64,000 nt of DNA from Brevundimonas fluminis (GCF_003934285.1 NZ_RQWJ01000004.1:310001-374000), one strand, 5' to 3'; positions 53,181 through 61,687 are shown, numbered from the stretch's first letter. The notes: generated by a model not told the origin, from the letters alone. Numbers and translations: made by a program.

Positions 53181-54626
53181 TCACCGCGCGACCTTGACCG
53201 GCGCCGCGGCCAGAACCGGCAGATCCAGGGTGCGTCCGACCGACGCCGGGGTCGTGAAGCCGCGCCGGGAGAAGATGCGGATCAGACCGACCGACAGCGC
53301 CGTGAATGCCGCGAACAGGATCACGGCCGCCAGCAGCGGCAGCTTCAGGCTCCTGCCCCGCAGCGGCGGCGCGGCCCGCTCCATGACGCGCACGTCGTCG
53401 GCGCCGGCCTTGACCAGTCCCTGATCGGCCAGCGCCTGCGCCTCGCGCTGCTGGAACTCCCTCACCGTCGCGCTCTGGACGTCGCGGGCGCCCGCGAGCG
53501 TGGCGTTCTCGGACTCCACCGCCGTCAGCCGCGCCTGCCGCGCGCGCAGCTCGCCCAGCTGGGCGTCCAGCACGCCGAGCCGCGCCATCAGCGAATCCCG
53601 CTGCGCCAGCGTCGTGGCCCGCGTCGTCTCCAGCTCGACCCAGATGGGGTTGGGGCCGGTCCGCACTTCCTTGACGCCCACGCCCTGACCGCTGGCCACG
53701 TACTGCTCCAGCCCGGCGATGCGGGCCTCGATGTCCTGGATGGGCTGGCTGTCGGGCAGATAGCGGGCCAGCAGCTGCTCCCGCTCCGTCCGCAGCTGCA
53801 GGATCTGGTCCCGGGCCGCGACGTTCAGGTCCTGCTGCAGGGCGATCTCGGGCGGCGTCGACGCCAGCTGGGTCTCCAGGGTCGCCAGCTGGCGGGTCAG
53901 CTGGTTGACCTGGGCCTGGGTCGACAGCCTGTCGGCGGACACCGTCTGCCAGTTGGCGGCCAGCGCCGCCTTCGTGGCCGCGAAGTCTCCGATGTTCTCG
54001 GTGCGGAGGAACTGCTCATAGGCCGCGTCCGCCTCGGCCAGGGCGTCCTCGAACACCAGCCGCTGCGCGCTCAGCGCCGGGGCGCTGGCGTCGGCGAAGA
54101 CCTCCCGGCGATGGATGAGATACTGGTCGATCACGGCGTTCAGCACCGTGGCGGCCCGCTCCGGATCGTCCGCTTCGTAGGTGATCCCGATGATCGGGCT
54201 GCCGGTCACCGCCCCGGCGGACAGCCCGCCCTCCAGCGCCTTGATCGCGGCGATCCGCATCTCGGCGGGCGTGCCCGTCGCCTTGTCGCCCAGGATGGCC
54301 GGCGCGCCCAGGGCGTCGACCACCCGCTCCTTCACCGCCCGGCTGTTCAGCAGCGCCGCCTCGGACTGGGTGACGGTGTCGACGTCGGGCGTCTGGCCTC
54401 TCTCCGTCGCCCCAACGCGCGGCTGATAGACGTACTCCTGCCCCACGCCGGCGTAGACGCTTCCGCGCGCCGTGTACGTCTTGCCCAGGGTCAGGACGAC
54501 CGCGGTTCCGACCGCCACCACGGCCAGGAAGATCACCAGCATGATCCAGAATTCGCGGAACAGCAGGCCGATCACGTCCAGAAGGCCGTAGCGCGGTCGG
54601 GCGATGACTGTGGCCGTCGTGCGCAT
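53181..54626 (-). CDS. hfsA: Wzz/GumC-type polysaccharide copolymerase (HfsA-like)
   Basis: Inner-membrane polysaccharide copolymerases set chain length and link synthesis to export. The 481-residue protein has an N-terminal membrane helix (ILVIFLAVVAVGTAVVLTL, about residues 30-50), a large periplasmic coiled-coil part (about 200-400) and a second helix near the C-terminus (LPLLAAVILFAAFTALSVGLIRIF). It contains the PAAR-like proline-rich block before the second helix (MERAAPPLRGRSLK). It is divergent from the OPX gene hfsD and followed by the P-loop gene. Matches the Caulobacter hfsD-hfsA-hfsB set in content. Confidence 0.82.
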   Translation of the reverse strand: MRTTATVIARPRYGLLDVIGLLFREFWIMLVIFLAVVAVGTAVVLTLGKTYTARGSVYAGVGQEYVYQPRVGATERGQTPDVDTVTQSEAALLNSRAVKERVVDALGAPAILGDKATGTPAEMRIAAIKALEGGLSAGAVTGSPIIGITYEADDPERAATVLNAVIDQYLIHRREVFADASAPALSAQRLVFEDALAEADAAYEQFLRTENIGDFAATKAALAANWQTVSADRLSTQAQVNQLTRQLATLETQLASTPPEIALQQDLNVAARDQILQLRTEREQLLARYLPDSQPIQDIEARIAGLEQYVASGQGVGVKEVRTGPNPIWVELETTRATTLAQRDSLMARLGVLDAQLGELRARQARLTAVESENATLAGARDVQSATVREFQQREAQALADQGLVKAGADDVRVMERAAPPLRGRSLKLPLLAAVILFAAFTALSVGLIRIFSRRGFTTPASVGRTLDLPVLAAAPVKVAR

Positions 54627-54683
54627 GGGCCTGGACGCGAATCCGTGAGACTGAACCGGAGCCTCAGCCTTCGCCCCTCGGCG

Positions 54684-54698
54684 TTAACCATCGGTTAC
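54684..54698 (+). promoter_or_regulatory. Candidate CtrA-like site between hfsA and hfsD
   Basis: TTAACCATCGGTTAC is TTAA-N7-TTAC, one base off the CtrA consensus TTAA-N7-TTAA. It lies in the divergent hfsA-hfsD gap, 54 bases before the hfsD ATG. A weak motif; chance is possible. Confidence 0.3.
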
Positions 54699-54751
54699 CC
54701 ATGACGCCGCCACCCTGCCCTCACCGTGATCCGTCGCGTCGGGATTCGCCC

Positions 54752-55480
54752 ATGACCTTCAGCCGCCGGCATTTGATGCTTGGCCTCGTCGCCCTTCCCT
54801 TGGCGGCATGCGGAGGCGTGGCCGTTCCCCGGATGTCCACGCCCCTGTCGGGCCCGGAAACGAGCCGCGGCTTTCCTGACATCCCCTTCGCCGACTGGAC
54901 CGACGCCGAGCCGGAGTACGTCCTCTATCCCAACGACGAGATCGAAGTGGCGACCCCGACCGCCCCGGAACTGACCCGCACGCTGAAGGTCGGACCGGAC
55001 GGCCGCATTTCCCTGCCCCTCCTGGGTCAGGTCATGGCGGCGGACCGCACCCTGGCCGAGCTGGAGCAGGACGTCTCCTACGGTTACGCCTCCCAGCTGG
55101 TGCGCCCGGTGGTGGAGATCACGCTGAAACAGGCCGGGCCGATCCGGGTCTGGGTCGACGGGGAAGTCCGCACGCCCGGCGTCTACGAGATGACCGGCGA
55201 CATCGACGCCTACCAGGCGGTGATCCAGGCCGGCGGCTTCCTGCCGACGGCGCGGACGCAGGAAGTTGCGCTGATCCGGCGCGGGCCGGGCGGACGCCGC
55301 ATGCTGCGCGTCCTCGACCTCAGGCCCCGGCGGGGCATGGCGGTGGCGGTGCGGCGCGGCGACGTCATCTTCGTGCCGCGCTCCACGCTGGGCGAGCTGG
55401 CCAACTTCTTCACCCAGATCCGAAACGCCCTGCCCATCGGCTTCAACTACACGATCAACGGGCAGTATCAGCAGTTCTGA
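54752..55480 (+). CDS. hfsD: Outer-membrane polysaccharide export (OPX/Wza-like) lipoprotein (HfsD-like)
   Basis: OPX proteins export capsule or holdfast polymers. The 242-residue protein starts with MTFSRRHLMLGLVALPLAAC, which has a twin-arginine-like stretch (SRRHLML) and a lipobox at LAAC. Then come YVLYPNDEIEVATPTAPELTRTLKVGPDGRISLPLLGQVMAADRTLAELEQDV (PES domain) and a SLBB domain (IRVWVDGEVRTPGVYEMTG ... YQAVIQAGGFLPTA). It lies divergent from hfsA. The ATG at 54752 begins the signal peptide. Confidence 0.82.
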   Translation: MTFSRRHLMLGLVALPLAACGGVAVPRMSTPLSGPETSRGFPDIPFADWTDAEPEYVLYPNDEIEVATPTAPELTRTLKVGPDGRISLPLLGQVMAADRTLAELEQDVSYGYASQLVRPVVEITLKQAGPIRVWVDGEVRTPGVYEMTGDIDAYQAVIQAGGFLPTARTQEVALIRRGPGGRRMLRVLDLRPRRGMAVAVRRGDVIFVPRSTLGELANFFTQIRNALPIGFNYTINGQYQQF

Positions 55481-55492
55481 CGGCGACCGGGT

Positions 55493-55798
55493 TCAGGCCG
55501 CCAGCCGGCTCGTGCCGGCGTCGATCCAGCGACGCGCCGCGCGCTGGGCCTCGCCGATCTCCTCGCGATCCATTTCCTGCGACAGCTCGCGACGGTACTC
55601 ACGGGCTTCTTCCGAGCCTTTCATTGCCGCCAGGTTCAGGATCATGTGGGCCGAGACCCGGTCCATCGGGCACCCGCCCGTGCCGGTCGAATATCGCAGC
55701 CCCAGCTGGAACAGGGCGTCGCCGTCCATGTCCGGGGTGGGCAAGGGCAGAGCGCCCGCTTCCGCAACGTCCTGCGCCGCTTCTTGCGCGTTCATCAC
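55493..55798 (-). CDS. Small Sel1/TPR-like protein next to hfsD
   Basis: A 101-residue protein whose middle, DALFQLGLRYSTGTGGCPMDRVSAHMILNLAAMKGSEEAREYRREL (about residues 28-73), is one Sel1-like helix pair. There is no signal peptide. The end, AQRAARRWIDAG, is helical and basic. Function unknown. It is convergent with hfsD, 12 bases away. ATG at 55798 or 55795 is equally likely. Confidence 0.75.
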   Translation of the reverse strand: MMNAQEAAQDVAEAGALPLPTPDMDGDALFQLGLRYSTGTGGCPMDRVSAHMILNLAAMKGSEEAREYRRELSQEMDREEIGEAQRAARRWIDAGTSRLAA

Positions 55799-55958
55799 CA
55801 GTCCTCCAGGCCGTTCTGGCCCCGCTTGATGACGCGATCAAATACCCGCGGTTTGAAGTTAAAGTTAATGGCGAAAAGCCGGCCGGAAGTTTTTCGACAA
55901 GGAAGAATGAATACTCCGCGCCGCGTTCAACCTCGCGAAACCATTGGATAATCTCTGA

Positions 55959-56687
55959 TTAGGATTTTCGCGCCCGCTGCCCGAACAGGACGGCCCGCTG
56001 GGCGTCCGCCTCCCGCCCCGCCCTTGCGAGATCCCTGCCCAGATCCTTGCCCAGCCAGCGGCCGGTCCGCACCGCCGGGCGGTCGCCGACGACCTCGAAC
56101 CAGCGCTTCACGTTCGGGAACTCCCGGAGATTCTGCCCCTGTCGCTCCCACGGGACGATCCATGGCCAGATGGCCATGTCGGCGATGGAATAGTCGCCGG
56201 CGACGAACTCACGGTCCGCCAGACGGCGATCCAGCACCCCGTAGAGCCGATGGGTCTCATCCGTGTAGCGACGCACGCCATAGGCCAGATGGCGCTGGTC
56301 TTCGGTCAGCGCGGGCGCGTACTGCCGGAAATGGTGCGTCTGCCCCGCCATCGGCCCCAGACCGCCGACCTGCCAGAACAGCCACTGATCGACTTCCGCC
56401 CTGCCCCGCGCGTCGCGCGGATAGAAGCGCCCGGACTTGGCGCCGAGGTATTGCAGGATCGCCCCGCTCTCGAAGATCGACAGCGGCAGGCCGTCCGGTC
56501 CGTCGGGATCCACGATCGCGGGCATGCGGCCGTTGGGGCTGATCGCCTGGAACGCGGGTTCGAACTGCTCGCCCACGCCGATGTTGACCGGCTTCAGCTC
56601 GTACGGGATCCCCATCTCCTCCAGGGCAATGGAGATCTTCCAGCCGTTGGGGGTGGGCCAGTACCAGAGCTGGATCGGTCGGGACAT
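55959..56687 (-). CDS. Glutathione S-transferase, YfcG/YghU/Ure2-like
   Basis: The 242-residue protein has the N-terminal thioredoxin-like domain: IQLWYWPTPNGWKISIALEEMGIPYELKPVNIG, then SPNGRMPAIVDPDGPDGLPLSIFESGAILQYLGAKSG (cis-Pro and Glu/Ser binding glutathione) and a helical C-terminal domain with YSIADMAIWPWIVPWERQG. The WTPNG-type N-terminus matches disulfide-bond oxidoreductase-like GSTs such as YfcG. The ATG at 56687 is chosen because upstream in-frame text is proline/arginine-rich and unconserved. Unlinked to neighbours. Confidence 0.9.
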   Translation of the reverse strand: MSRPIQLWYWPTPNGWKISIALEEMGIPYELKPVNIGVGEQFEPAFQAISPNGRMPAIVDPDGPDGLPLSIFESGAILQYLGAKSGRFYPRDARGRAEVDQWLFWQVGGLGPMAGQTHHFRQYAPALTEDQRHLAYGVRRYTDETHRLYGVLDRRLADREFVAGDYSIADMAIWPWIVPWERQGQNLREFPNVKRWFEVVGDRPAVRTGRWLGKDLGRDLARAGREADAQRAVLFGQRARKS

Positions 56688-56851
56688 CTGCGGGCTCCTT
56701 GCGGGACGCTGCGGAAGTGGGCGGCGGAGCACGCCTCCGCAATGGCCCAACCTGACCGTCCCATTCAGGGACGGTTCATGCGGCGGGGCCGACCGTCCGT
56801 CATCACCCTGTTCCGGGCGGAGTTCTCGCCCGATTCCAACGAGGCCCGTTC

Positions 56852-57463
56852 ATGAACCGTCTGACCAAGGCCGCCGTCGTCGCCGTCGCTCTGTCGACGA
56901 CCGCGGTGCCGCTGGCCGCAGAAGCCCAGAGCCGCCGCGACCGCGATGAGCGTCGGGACGACCGCCGCGACTATCGCCAGGACCGCCGCGACGATCGCCG
57001 CGACTTCCGCGAGGAACGCCGGGACGACCGGCGCGACTGGCGCCGCGGCGAATACGACAACCGCCGGGAGTACCGGCAGGACCGCCGCGACGATCGCCGC
57101 GATTTCCGCGCCGAACGCCGGGACGATCGTCGCGACTTCCGCAACGACCGCCGCTGGGACCGCAACAATCGCGACTGGTGGCGCGGCCGGTCGGAATTCC
57201 GCGACTACCGCGGAGCCCGCAACGGCTACTGGTACGCGCCGGGCTACGGCTACTACCGGGTCGAGCCGCGCTACTACGGCTATCGCTGGAGCCGTGGCGC
57301 CTATCTGCCGTCCAGCTATCACCGCTACTACGTCAACGATCCGTACTTCTACGGTCTGCGTCCGGCGCCGCGTGGCCACCGCTGGGTGCACGCCGACAAC
57401 GACATCCTGTTGGTCGCCCTGGCCACGGGCCTGATCGCGGACGTGCTGTTCGACGTCTTCTGA
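56852..57463 (+). CDS. RcnB-family exported protein with long Arg/Asp repeat
   Basis: RcnB-type proteins are periplasmic; E. coli RcnB affects nickel/cobalt homeostasis. The 203-residue protein has a signal peptide (about 1-25, ending AEA), an Arg/Asp-rich segment (about 28-115) made of DDRRDFRxxRR-like units, and the RcnB end: [67 protein letters not shown]. The repeat is strongly charged and likely disordered. A metal or polyanion role is unproven. The paralogue at 57608 follows on the same strand. Confidence 0.85.
   Translation: MNRLTKAAVVAVALSTTAVPLAAEAQSRRDRDERRDDRRDYRQDRRDDRRDFREERRDDRRDWRRGEYDNRREYRQDRRDDRRDFRAERRDDRRDFRNDRRWDRNNRDWWRGRSEFRDYRGARNGYWYAPGYGYYRVEPRYYGYRWSRGAYLPSSYHRYYVNDPYFYGLRPAPRGHRWVHADNDILLVALATGLIADVLFDVF
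56935..57175 (+). repeat. Arg/Asp codon repeat in first RcnB-family gene
   Basis: Imperfect tandem units coding [18 protein letters not shown]-like text, with recurring CGCCGCGACGATCGCCGCGA blocks. It accounts for spurious long open frames on both strands. Confidence 0.8.
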
Positions 57464-57488
57464 CGCGACGGGCCGCCCGCCTGGGGCA

Positions 57489-57520
57489 GGGCCCCGCGAC
57501 CGGCGTCGCGGGGCCCTTCT
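57489..57520 (+). terminator. Rho-independent terminator after first RcnB-family gene
   Basis: GGGCCCCGCGAC (57489-57500) pairs perfectly with GTCGCGGGGCCC (57505-57516) around loop CGGC, followed by TTCT. The T-run is short but the stem is very strong. Confidence 0.75.
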
Positions 57521-57607
57521 CACGCGGACGGTTCAGTCGCCGTTCAGCTTGCGGGGCACAGCCTCGAACCCAAGCCGCCCGCAGAAGGGCGTGCAGGAAC
57601 CACGAGA

Positions 57608-58480
57608 ATGAAGAGAACCCTTCTGGTCTTCTCCGCCCTCACGGCCTTCGCCGTGCCGGCGGCGGCCCCGGCGATCGCCCTGGCCCAGGACCCCGACCGC
57701 CGCCGCGATCGCGGCGAGGTGCAGTCCGAGCGCCGCGAACAGCGTCGCGAGGCGCGTGAAGAGCGCGGCGGCGGGAACGCCGGCGGCGGCGGCGGCGAAC
57801 GCCGTCGTCCCGACGTCACGCCGCCCCCGCCCCCTCCCCCGACCCAGGACCGTCGCCAGGAGCGTCGCGAGGAGCGGCGTGACGACCGTCAGGACCGGCG
57901 CGAGGATCGTCGCGACGACCGGCAGGACCGTCGCGAGGACCGGCGCGAGCGTCGCGCCGACCGCCCGCCGCCCACCCCGGAGCAGCGCGACCGCCGCCAG
58001 GATCGGCGGGAAGATCGCCAGGATCGTCGCGAGGAACGCCGGGACGACCGTCAGGACCGTCGTCAGGATCGCCGCGAGGACCGGTTCGAACGGCGGGACG
58101 ACCGTCGCGACTATCGCGAGTTCCGCCGCAACTGGAACCGCGACAACTGGCAGCGCGACTGGAACCGTCGTCATGGCCGCAGCGACTGGTGGCGCAACGA
58201 CCGTCACTTCCGCGGCTGGTCGGGCGTGCGCGTCGGCTTCTATTTCTCGCCGGGCTACGGCTACTACAGCGTGCCGCGGTCGTATTGGGGCCGCACCTAT
58301 CGCGAGGGCGACTACCTGCCCTCGATCTTCTGGCGGTACGAGATCACCGATCCGGCCTACTGGGGCCTGCCCTGGCCGCAACCGGGCACGATGTGGGTCT
58401 GGGTGGACAACAACATCTACCTGGTCGACCGCTTCGACGGCTACGTGATCGAGGCGATCCACAGCGCCTGGCGCTGGTAG
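57608..58480 (+). CDS. RcnB-family exported protein with very long Arg/Asp/Gln repeat
   Basis: The 290-residue paralogue of the preceding gene. Signal peptide (about 1-27, ending ALAQ), then Arg/Asp/Glu-rich text (about 30-175) with two Pro-rich breaks (VTPPPPPPPTQD, about 70-82, and ADRPPPTPEQR), dominated by QDRREDRRDDR-type units, then the RcnB C-terminal domain GVRVGFYFSPGYGYYSVPRSYWGRTYREGDYLPSIFWRYEITDPAYWGLPWPQPGTMWVWVDNNIYLVDRFDG. A terminator follows at 58500. Function as for the family, metal homeostasis or envelope stress, is a guess. Confidence 0.85.
   Translation: MKRTLLVFSALTAFAVPAAAPAIALAQDPDRRRDRGEVQSERREQRREAREERGGGNAGGGGGERRRPDVTPPPPPPPTQDRRQERREERRDDRQDRREDRRDDRQDRREDRRERRADRPPPTPEQRDRRQDRREDRQDRREERRDDRQDRRQDRREDRFERRDDRRDYREFRRNWNRDNWQRDWNRRHGRSDWWRNDRHFRGWSGVRVGFYFSPGYGYYSVPRSYWGRTYREGDYLPSIFWRYEITDPAYWGLPWPQPGTMWVWVDNNIYLVDRFDGYVIEAIHSAWRW
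57838..58120 (+). repeat. Arg/Asp/Gln codon repeat in second RcnB-family gene
   Basis: Imperfect tandem units around CGTCAGGACCGGCGCGAGGA and variants, coding QDRREDRRDDR-type text. Longer than in the paralogue at 56852. Likely subject to slippage in length. Confidence 0.8.
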
Positions 58481-58499
58481 TCGCCGCAGCGACGGAGAA

Positions 58500-58526
58500 G
58501 GCCCCGGAGCGATCCGGGGCCTTTTT
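58500..58526 (+). terminator. Rho-independent terminator after second RcnB-family gene
   Basis: GGCCCCGGA (58500-58508) pairs with TCCGGGGCC (58513-58521) around loop GCGA, followed by TTTTT. It may also help end the convergent hemA transcript. Confidence 0.88.
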
Positions 58527-58546
58527 CGTGCCGCACCGGCGGAACA

Positions 58547-59773
58547 TCAGGCGACGGCGGGCAGCCGGGCGACGTTGCAGTGGGTCCACAGCCGGTCCAT
58601 GGCCGCGACCAGGGCGTCCATCATGCCGTCGTCGTGGTCCGGCGACGGCGTGAAGCGCAGGCGCTCCGTCCCCTTCGGCACGGTCGGATAGTTGATCGGC
58701 TGGACGTAGATGCCGTGCTCTTCCAGCAGCATGTCCGAGATCATCTTGGTGTGCACGGGGTCGCCCACGAACACCGGCACGATATGGCTTTCGGACGGCA
58801 TGACGGGAATCCCCGCCGCCTCGAACCGCGCCTTCAGCGCGGCCGCCCGCTCCTGATGCCTTTCGCGCAGTTCCGGATGCGCCTTGAGGTGACGCACCGA
58901 GGCCAGGGCGCCCGCCGTCAGCGCCGGCGGCAGAGACGTCGTGAAGATGAAGCCCGAGGCCCAGCTGCGGATCGCGTCGACGATCACCGCGTCGGCGGCG
59001 ATGTAGCCGCCCATCACGCCGATGGCCTTGCCCAGGGTGCACTCGATGACGTCGATCTGGTCCAGCACCCCGTCGCGCTCGGCGATGCCGGCGCCGCGCG
59101 CGCCGTACAGGCCGACGGCGTGCACCTCGTCGAGGTAGGTCATGGCGCCGTACTTCTTGGCCAGCGCGATCGTGCCCTTCAGGTCGGCGACGTCGCCGTC
59201 CATCGAATAGACGCTCTCGAAGGCGATCAGCTTGGGCGCCCCGGCCGGGGCGGCGGCCAGCAGCGTCTCCAGGTGCGCCAGGTCATTGTGCAGGAAGACG
59301 TGCCGCTCGCAGCCGCCGTGGCGGATTCCGGCGATCATCGACGCGTGGTTCAGGCTGTCCGAGAAGATGATCAGCCCGGGCAGGATGCGCTGCAGCGTCG
59401 CCAGCGTCGCCTCGTTGGCCACATAGCCGGAGGTGAACAGCAGCGCGGCCTCCTTGCCGTGCCAGTCGGCCAGCTCGGCCTCCAGATCCACGGCCGAGCG
59501 CGTGGTGCCCGAGATGTTGCGCGTGCCGCCGGCCCCCGCTCCCGCGGCGTCGACCTCGGCCTTCATGGCCTCCAGCACGACCGGATGCTGCCCCATGCCC
59601 AGATAGTCGTTCGAACACCAGACGACGACGTCCTGCTCGGTCCCGTCGGCGCGACGGCGCACCGCCCGGGGGAACCGGCCGCGCACGCGCTTCAGGTCGG
59701 CGAAGACGCGATAGCGCCCCTCCCCCTTCACCTGCTCGATCGCGGTCTCGAATGCGGCCTTGTAGTCGTACAA
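58547..59773 (-). CDS. hemA: 5-aminolevulinate synthase
   Basis: ALAS condenses glycine and succinyl-CoA to 5-aminolevulinate, the first step of haem synthesis in alphaproteobacteria. The 408-residue PLP enzyme has [28 protein letters not shown] at the start, [51 protein letters not shown] and the PLP-lysine in [18 protein letters not shown] at 59773 gives the family N-terminus (MYDYKAAF); an upstream in-frame ATG at 59905 would add 44 unconserved residues. A Fur-box-like palindrome lies 100 bases upstream. Confidence 0.95.
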   Translation of the reverse strand: MYDYKAAFETAIEQVKGEGRYRVFADLKRVRGRFPRAVRRRADGTEQDVVVWCSNDYLGMGQHPVVLEAMKAEVDAAGAGAGGTRNISGTTRSAVDLEAELADWHGKEAALLFTSGYVANEATLATLQRILPGLIIFSDSLNHASMIAGIRHGGCERHVFLHNDLAHLETLLAAAPAGAPKLIAFESVYSMDGDVADLKGTIALAKKYGAMTYLDEVHAVGLYGARGAGIAERDGVLDQIDVIECTLGKAIGVMGGYIAADAVIVDAIRSWASGFIFTTSLPPALTAGALASVRHLKAHPELRERHQERAAALKARFEAAGIPVMPSESHIVPVFVGDPVHTKMISDMLLEEHGIYVQPINYPTVPKGTERLRFTPSPDHDDGMMDALVAAMDRLWTHCNVARLPAVA

Positions 59774-59872
59774 TCCGGGTGCCTGCCTGGACTCTGCCTT
59801 CGCGGCGGGTTTTGCGCCCGGACCCCGGCAAAGTCCATGCGGGACGCCGGTTAAATCGTCGCAAGGTCTTAA

Positions 59873-59889
59873 TTGATAACGGTTCTCAA
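59873..59889 (-). promoter_or_regulatory. Fur-box-like palindrome upstream of hemA
   Basis: TTGAGAACCGTTATCAA (minus strand) contains TGAGAACCGTTATCA, 12 of 14 bases of the 7-1-7 Fur consensus TGATAATNATTATCA. It lies 100-116 bases before the hemA TTG start and 62 bases before the stop of mmsB. Regulation of hemA by iron through Fur is a reasonable inference. Confidence 0.55.
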
Positions 59890-59950
59890 GGACTGCGCGG
59901 CTCATCCGCCGACGTCTCGACGCCGGGTCCGCCCGCGTCTTTGAGATCGA

Positions 59951-60856
59951 TCAATCGGTGGGGAGATCGTCCAGCTTTCCGCGCAGCAGCTGAAGGATGG
60001 CCGAGAAGTCGCGGCCGCCGAATCCCAGTCGGTCGAACATCTGGTACAGCGCCTCCGTCTGGGCTCCCAGCGGCGTCGTGGCCCCGGCCGCCGCGGCGGC
60101 CTGCTGCGCCAGCTTCAGGTCCTTCAGCATCATCGCCGTGGCGAAGCCGCCGTCGTAGTTGCGGTTCGACGGGGCGGTCGGCACCGGACCGGGCCACGGA
60201 TAGTAGGTGGTGACCGACCAGCTCTGCCCCGACGCCTTGGAGACGATGTCGAACATCTTCACCGGATCCAGCCCCAGCTTCTCGGCCAGGGCGATGGCCT
60301 CGCAGGTCCCCAGCATGGTGATGCCCAGGATCATGTTGTTGCAGATCTTGGCCGCCTGCCCGGCGCCGTGGTCGCCGGCGCGGAAGGTGGCGCGGCTCAT
60401 CGGCTCCAGCGCGGCCTCGATGCGCGCGAACTCCGGCTCGTCGCAGCCGACCATGAAGGCCAGCGTGCCCGCGTCCGCCGCCATCGTCCCGCCAGACACC
60501 GGCGCGTCGGCGAAGACGTAGCCCGCCTCGGCCGCCAGCCCCGCCACCTTGCGGCAGGTCTCCACGTCGATGGTGGAGCAGTCCAGCAGCAGGGCGCCGG
60601 TCGGCGCCGCGCCGATGATCTGCTCGGAATAGACCTTCAGCACGTGCGGCCCCGCAGGCAGCATGGTGATGACCACGTCCGCGTCCTTCACCGCCTCGGC
60701 CACGGAAGACGCCGCCTGACAGCCCGCCGCGACGGCCCGCTCCACGGCCTCCTTCGACAGGTCGAACGCCATCACGACGTGACCGGCCTTCGCCTGATTG
60801 GCGGCCATGCCCCCGCCCATGTTGCCCAGGCCGATGAAGGCGACGGTCTGCGTCAT
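59951..60856 (-). CDS. mmsB: 3-hydroxyisobutyrate dehydrogenase
   Basis: Oxidises 3-hydroxyisobutyrate to methylmalonate semialdehyde in valine breakdown. The 301-residue enzyme has the NAD loop VAFIGLGNMGGGMAANQAKAGH (about residues 5-26), the substrate motif FADAPVSGGTMAADAGTL and the catalytic-lysine segment GAGQAAKICNNMILG (about 170-184). It partners in valine catabolism with the 3-hydroxyisobutyryl-CoA hydrolase gene at 62912, although three genes lie between. No methylmalonate semialdehyde dehydrogenase is in the window. Confidence 0.95.
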   Translation of the reverse strand: MTQTVAFIGLGNMGGGMAANQAKAGHVVMAFDLSKEAVERAVAAGCQAASSVAEAVKDADVVITMLPAGPHVLKVYSEQIIGAAPTGALLLDCSTIDVETCRKVAGLAAEAGYVFADAPVSGGTMAADAGTLAFMVGCDEPEFARIEAALEPMSRATFRAGDHGAGQAAKICNNMILGITMLGTCEAIALAEKLGLDPVKMFDIVSKASGQSWSVTTYYPWPGPVPTAPSNRNYDGGFATAMMLKDLKLAQQAAAAAGATTPLGAQTEALYQMFDRLGFGGRDFSAILQLLRGKLDDLPTD

Positions 60857-60925
60857 GGCGAACTCTCCCTGTCTGACTCGGCGGGAGGGTTAGCGGGTTC
60901 GACGCCCGGTCGCCAGCGCGACCGT

Positions 60926-61687
60926 TCAGCCCGGCTTGCGGAACCGCAGCATGAACTGGCTGGTCTTCCCGCGGATCGACCCATCGAAGACGTTGGCCGT
61001 CAACGGATCGTCGGCGCGCTCCAGAAGATCGCTCTCGGCCTCCAGAACGAAACCGGCGGCCTGAACCTCGCGCTTCACCTGCTCCACGTCGATGCGGTGC
61101 AGGGCGTTGGCGGCCGAGAGCCCCGAACCGGCCGTCGAATGGTGATCGACGATGACGTAGTGGCCGCCCGGCTTCAGCGCCGCGAACACGGCCGCGTTGA
61201 CGCGCCGGGCCGTGTCGTCCGCGAACGGGTCCAGATGCAGGTCGTGATAGTTCTGGGCCGTGAAGACCAGGTCCGCGCCCGACGGCCAGACCGGCGCCGC
61301 GATCGGCGAGGTGACGCCGTCGACGTTGGCCAGGGCGTCCGCCGCCGTCACCGCTTCGCCATAGCTGGCCTGGAACTGGACGAACTCCTGCGGCTGCCAT
61401 GCCGTGACGTGACCCTCCGGCCCCACCGCCGCTGCGAAGGCCCGGGTGAAGAAGCCGCCGCCGATGATCATGTCGATCACGTGATCGCCGGGCTCGACCC
61501 TCGCGAAGGCCAGGGTCCCGGCGGTCATCCGCGCGGCGTCGCGGCCTCGATCCTCCTCCGTGCGCGGCGGGCCGGCCAAGGCGGCCGAATAGGTCTCCGG
61601 CGACGGGCCGCCCATCAGGCCTGAGCATGCCGTCAGCGTCAACGCGACGGCGACCAGCCCGGCTCTTGCGTCCATCAGGGTCTTCAT
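60926..61687 (-). CDS. Secreted lipoprotein with class I methyltransferase-like domain (COG4798-like)
   Basis: A 253-residue protein that starts with a lipoprotein signal (lipobox LTAC, near residue 20) followed by a methyltransferase-like fold: motif I-like DHVIDMIIGGGFFTRAFAAAVG, then LVFTAQNYHDLHLDPF and FAALKPGGHYVIVDHHSTAGSG (motif post-II). SAM is not expected outside the cytoplasm, so a methyltransferase reaction there is puzzling. The C-terminus, SQFMLRFRKPG, closely matches that of the paralogue at 62075. ATG at 61687 has GGAGA eight bases upstream. No pathway is evident. Confidence 0.8.
   Translation of the reverse strand: MKTLMDARAGLVAVALTLTACSGLMGGPSPETYSAALAGPPRTEEDRGRDAARMTAGTLAFARVEPGDHVIDMIIGGGFFTRAFAAAVGPEGHVTAWQPQEFVQFQASYGEAVTAADALANVDGVTSPIAAPVWPSGADLVFTAQNYHDLHLDPFADDTARRVNAAVFAALKPGGHYVIVDHHSTAGSGLSAANALHRIDVEQVKREVQAAGFVLEAESDLLERADDPLTANVFDGSIRGKTSQFMLRFRKPG

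Noticed and set aside
56971-57168. Antisense Arg/Ser-rich ORF within the first RcnB repeat
   Set aside because: It arises only from the repeat on the other strand and has no start context or neighbours.
56930-58120. Short repeats that could look like a CRISPR array or tandem non-coding repeat
   Set aside because: The repeat units are in-frame codons for Arg/Asp-rich segments of two RcnB-family proteins; there are no spacers of unique sequence.
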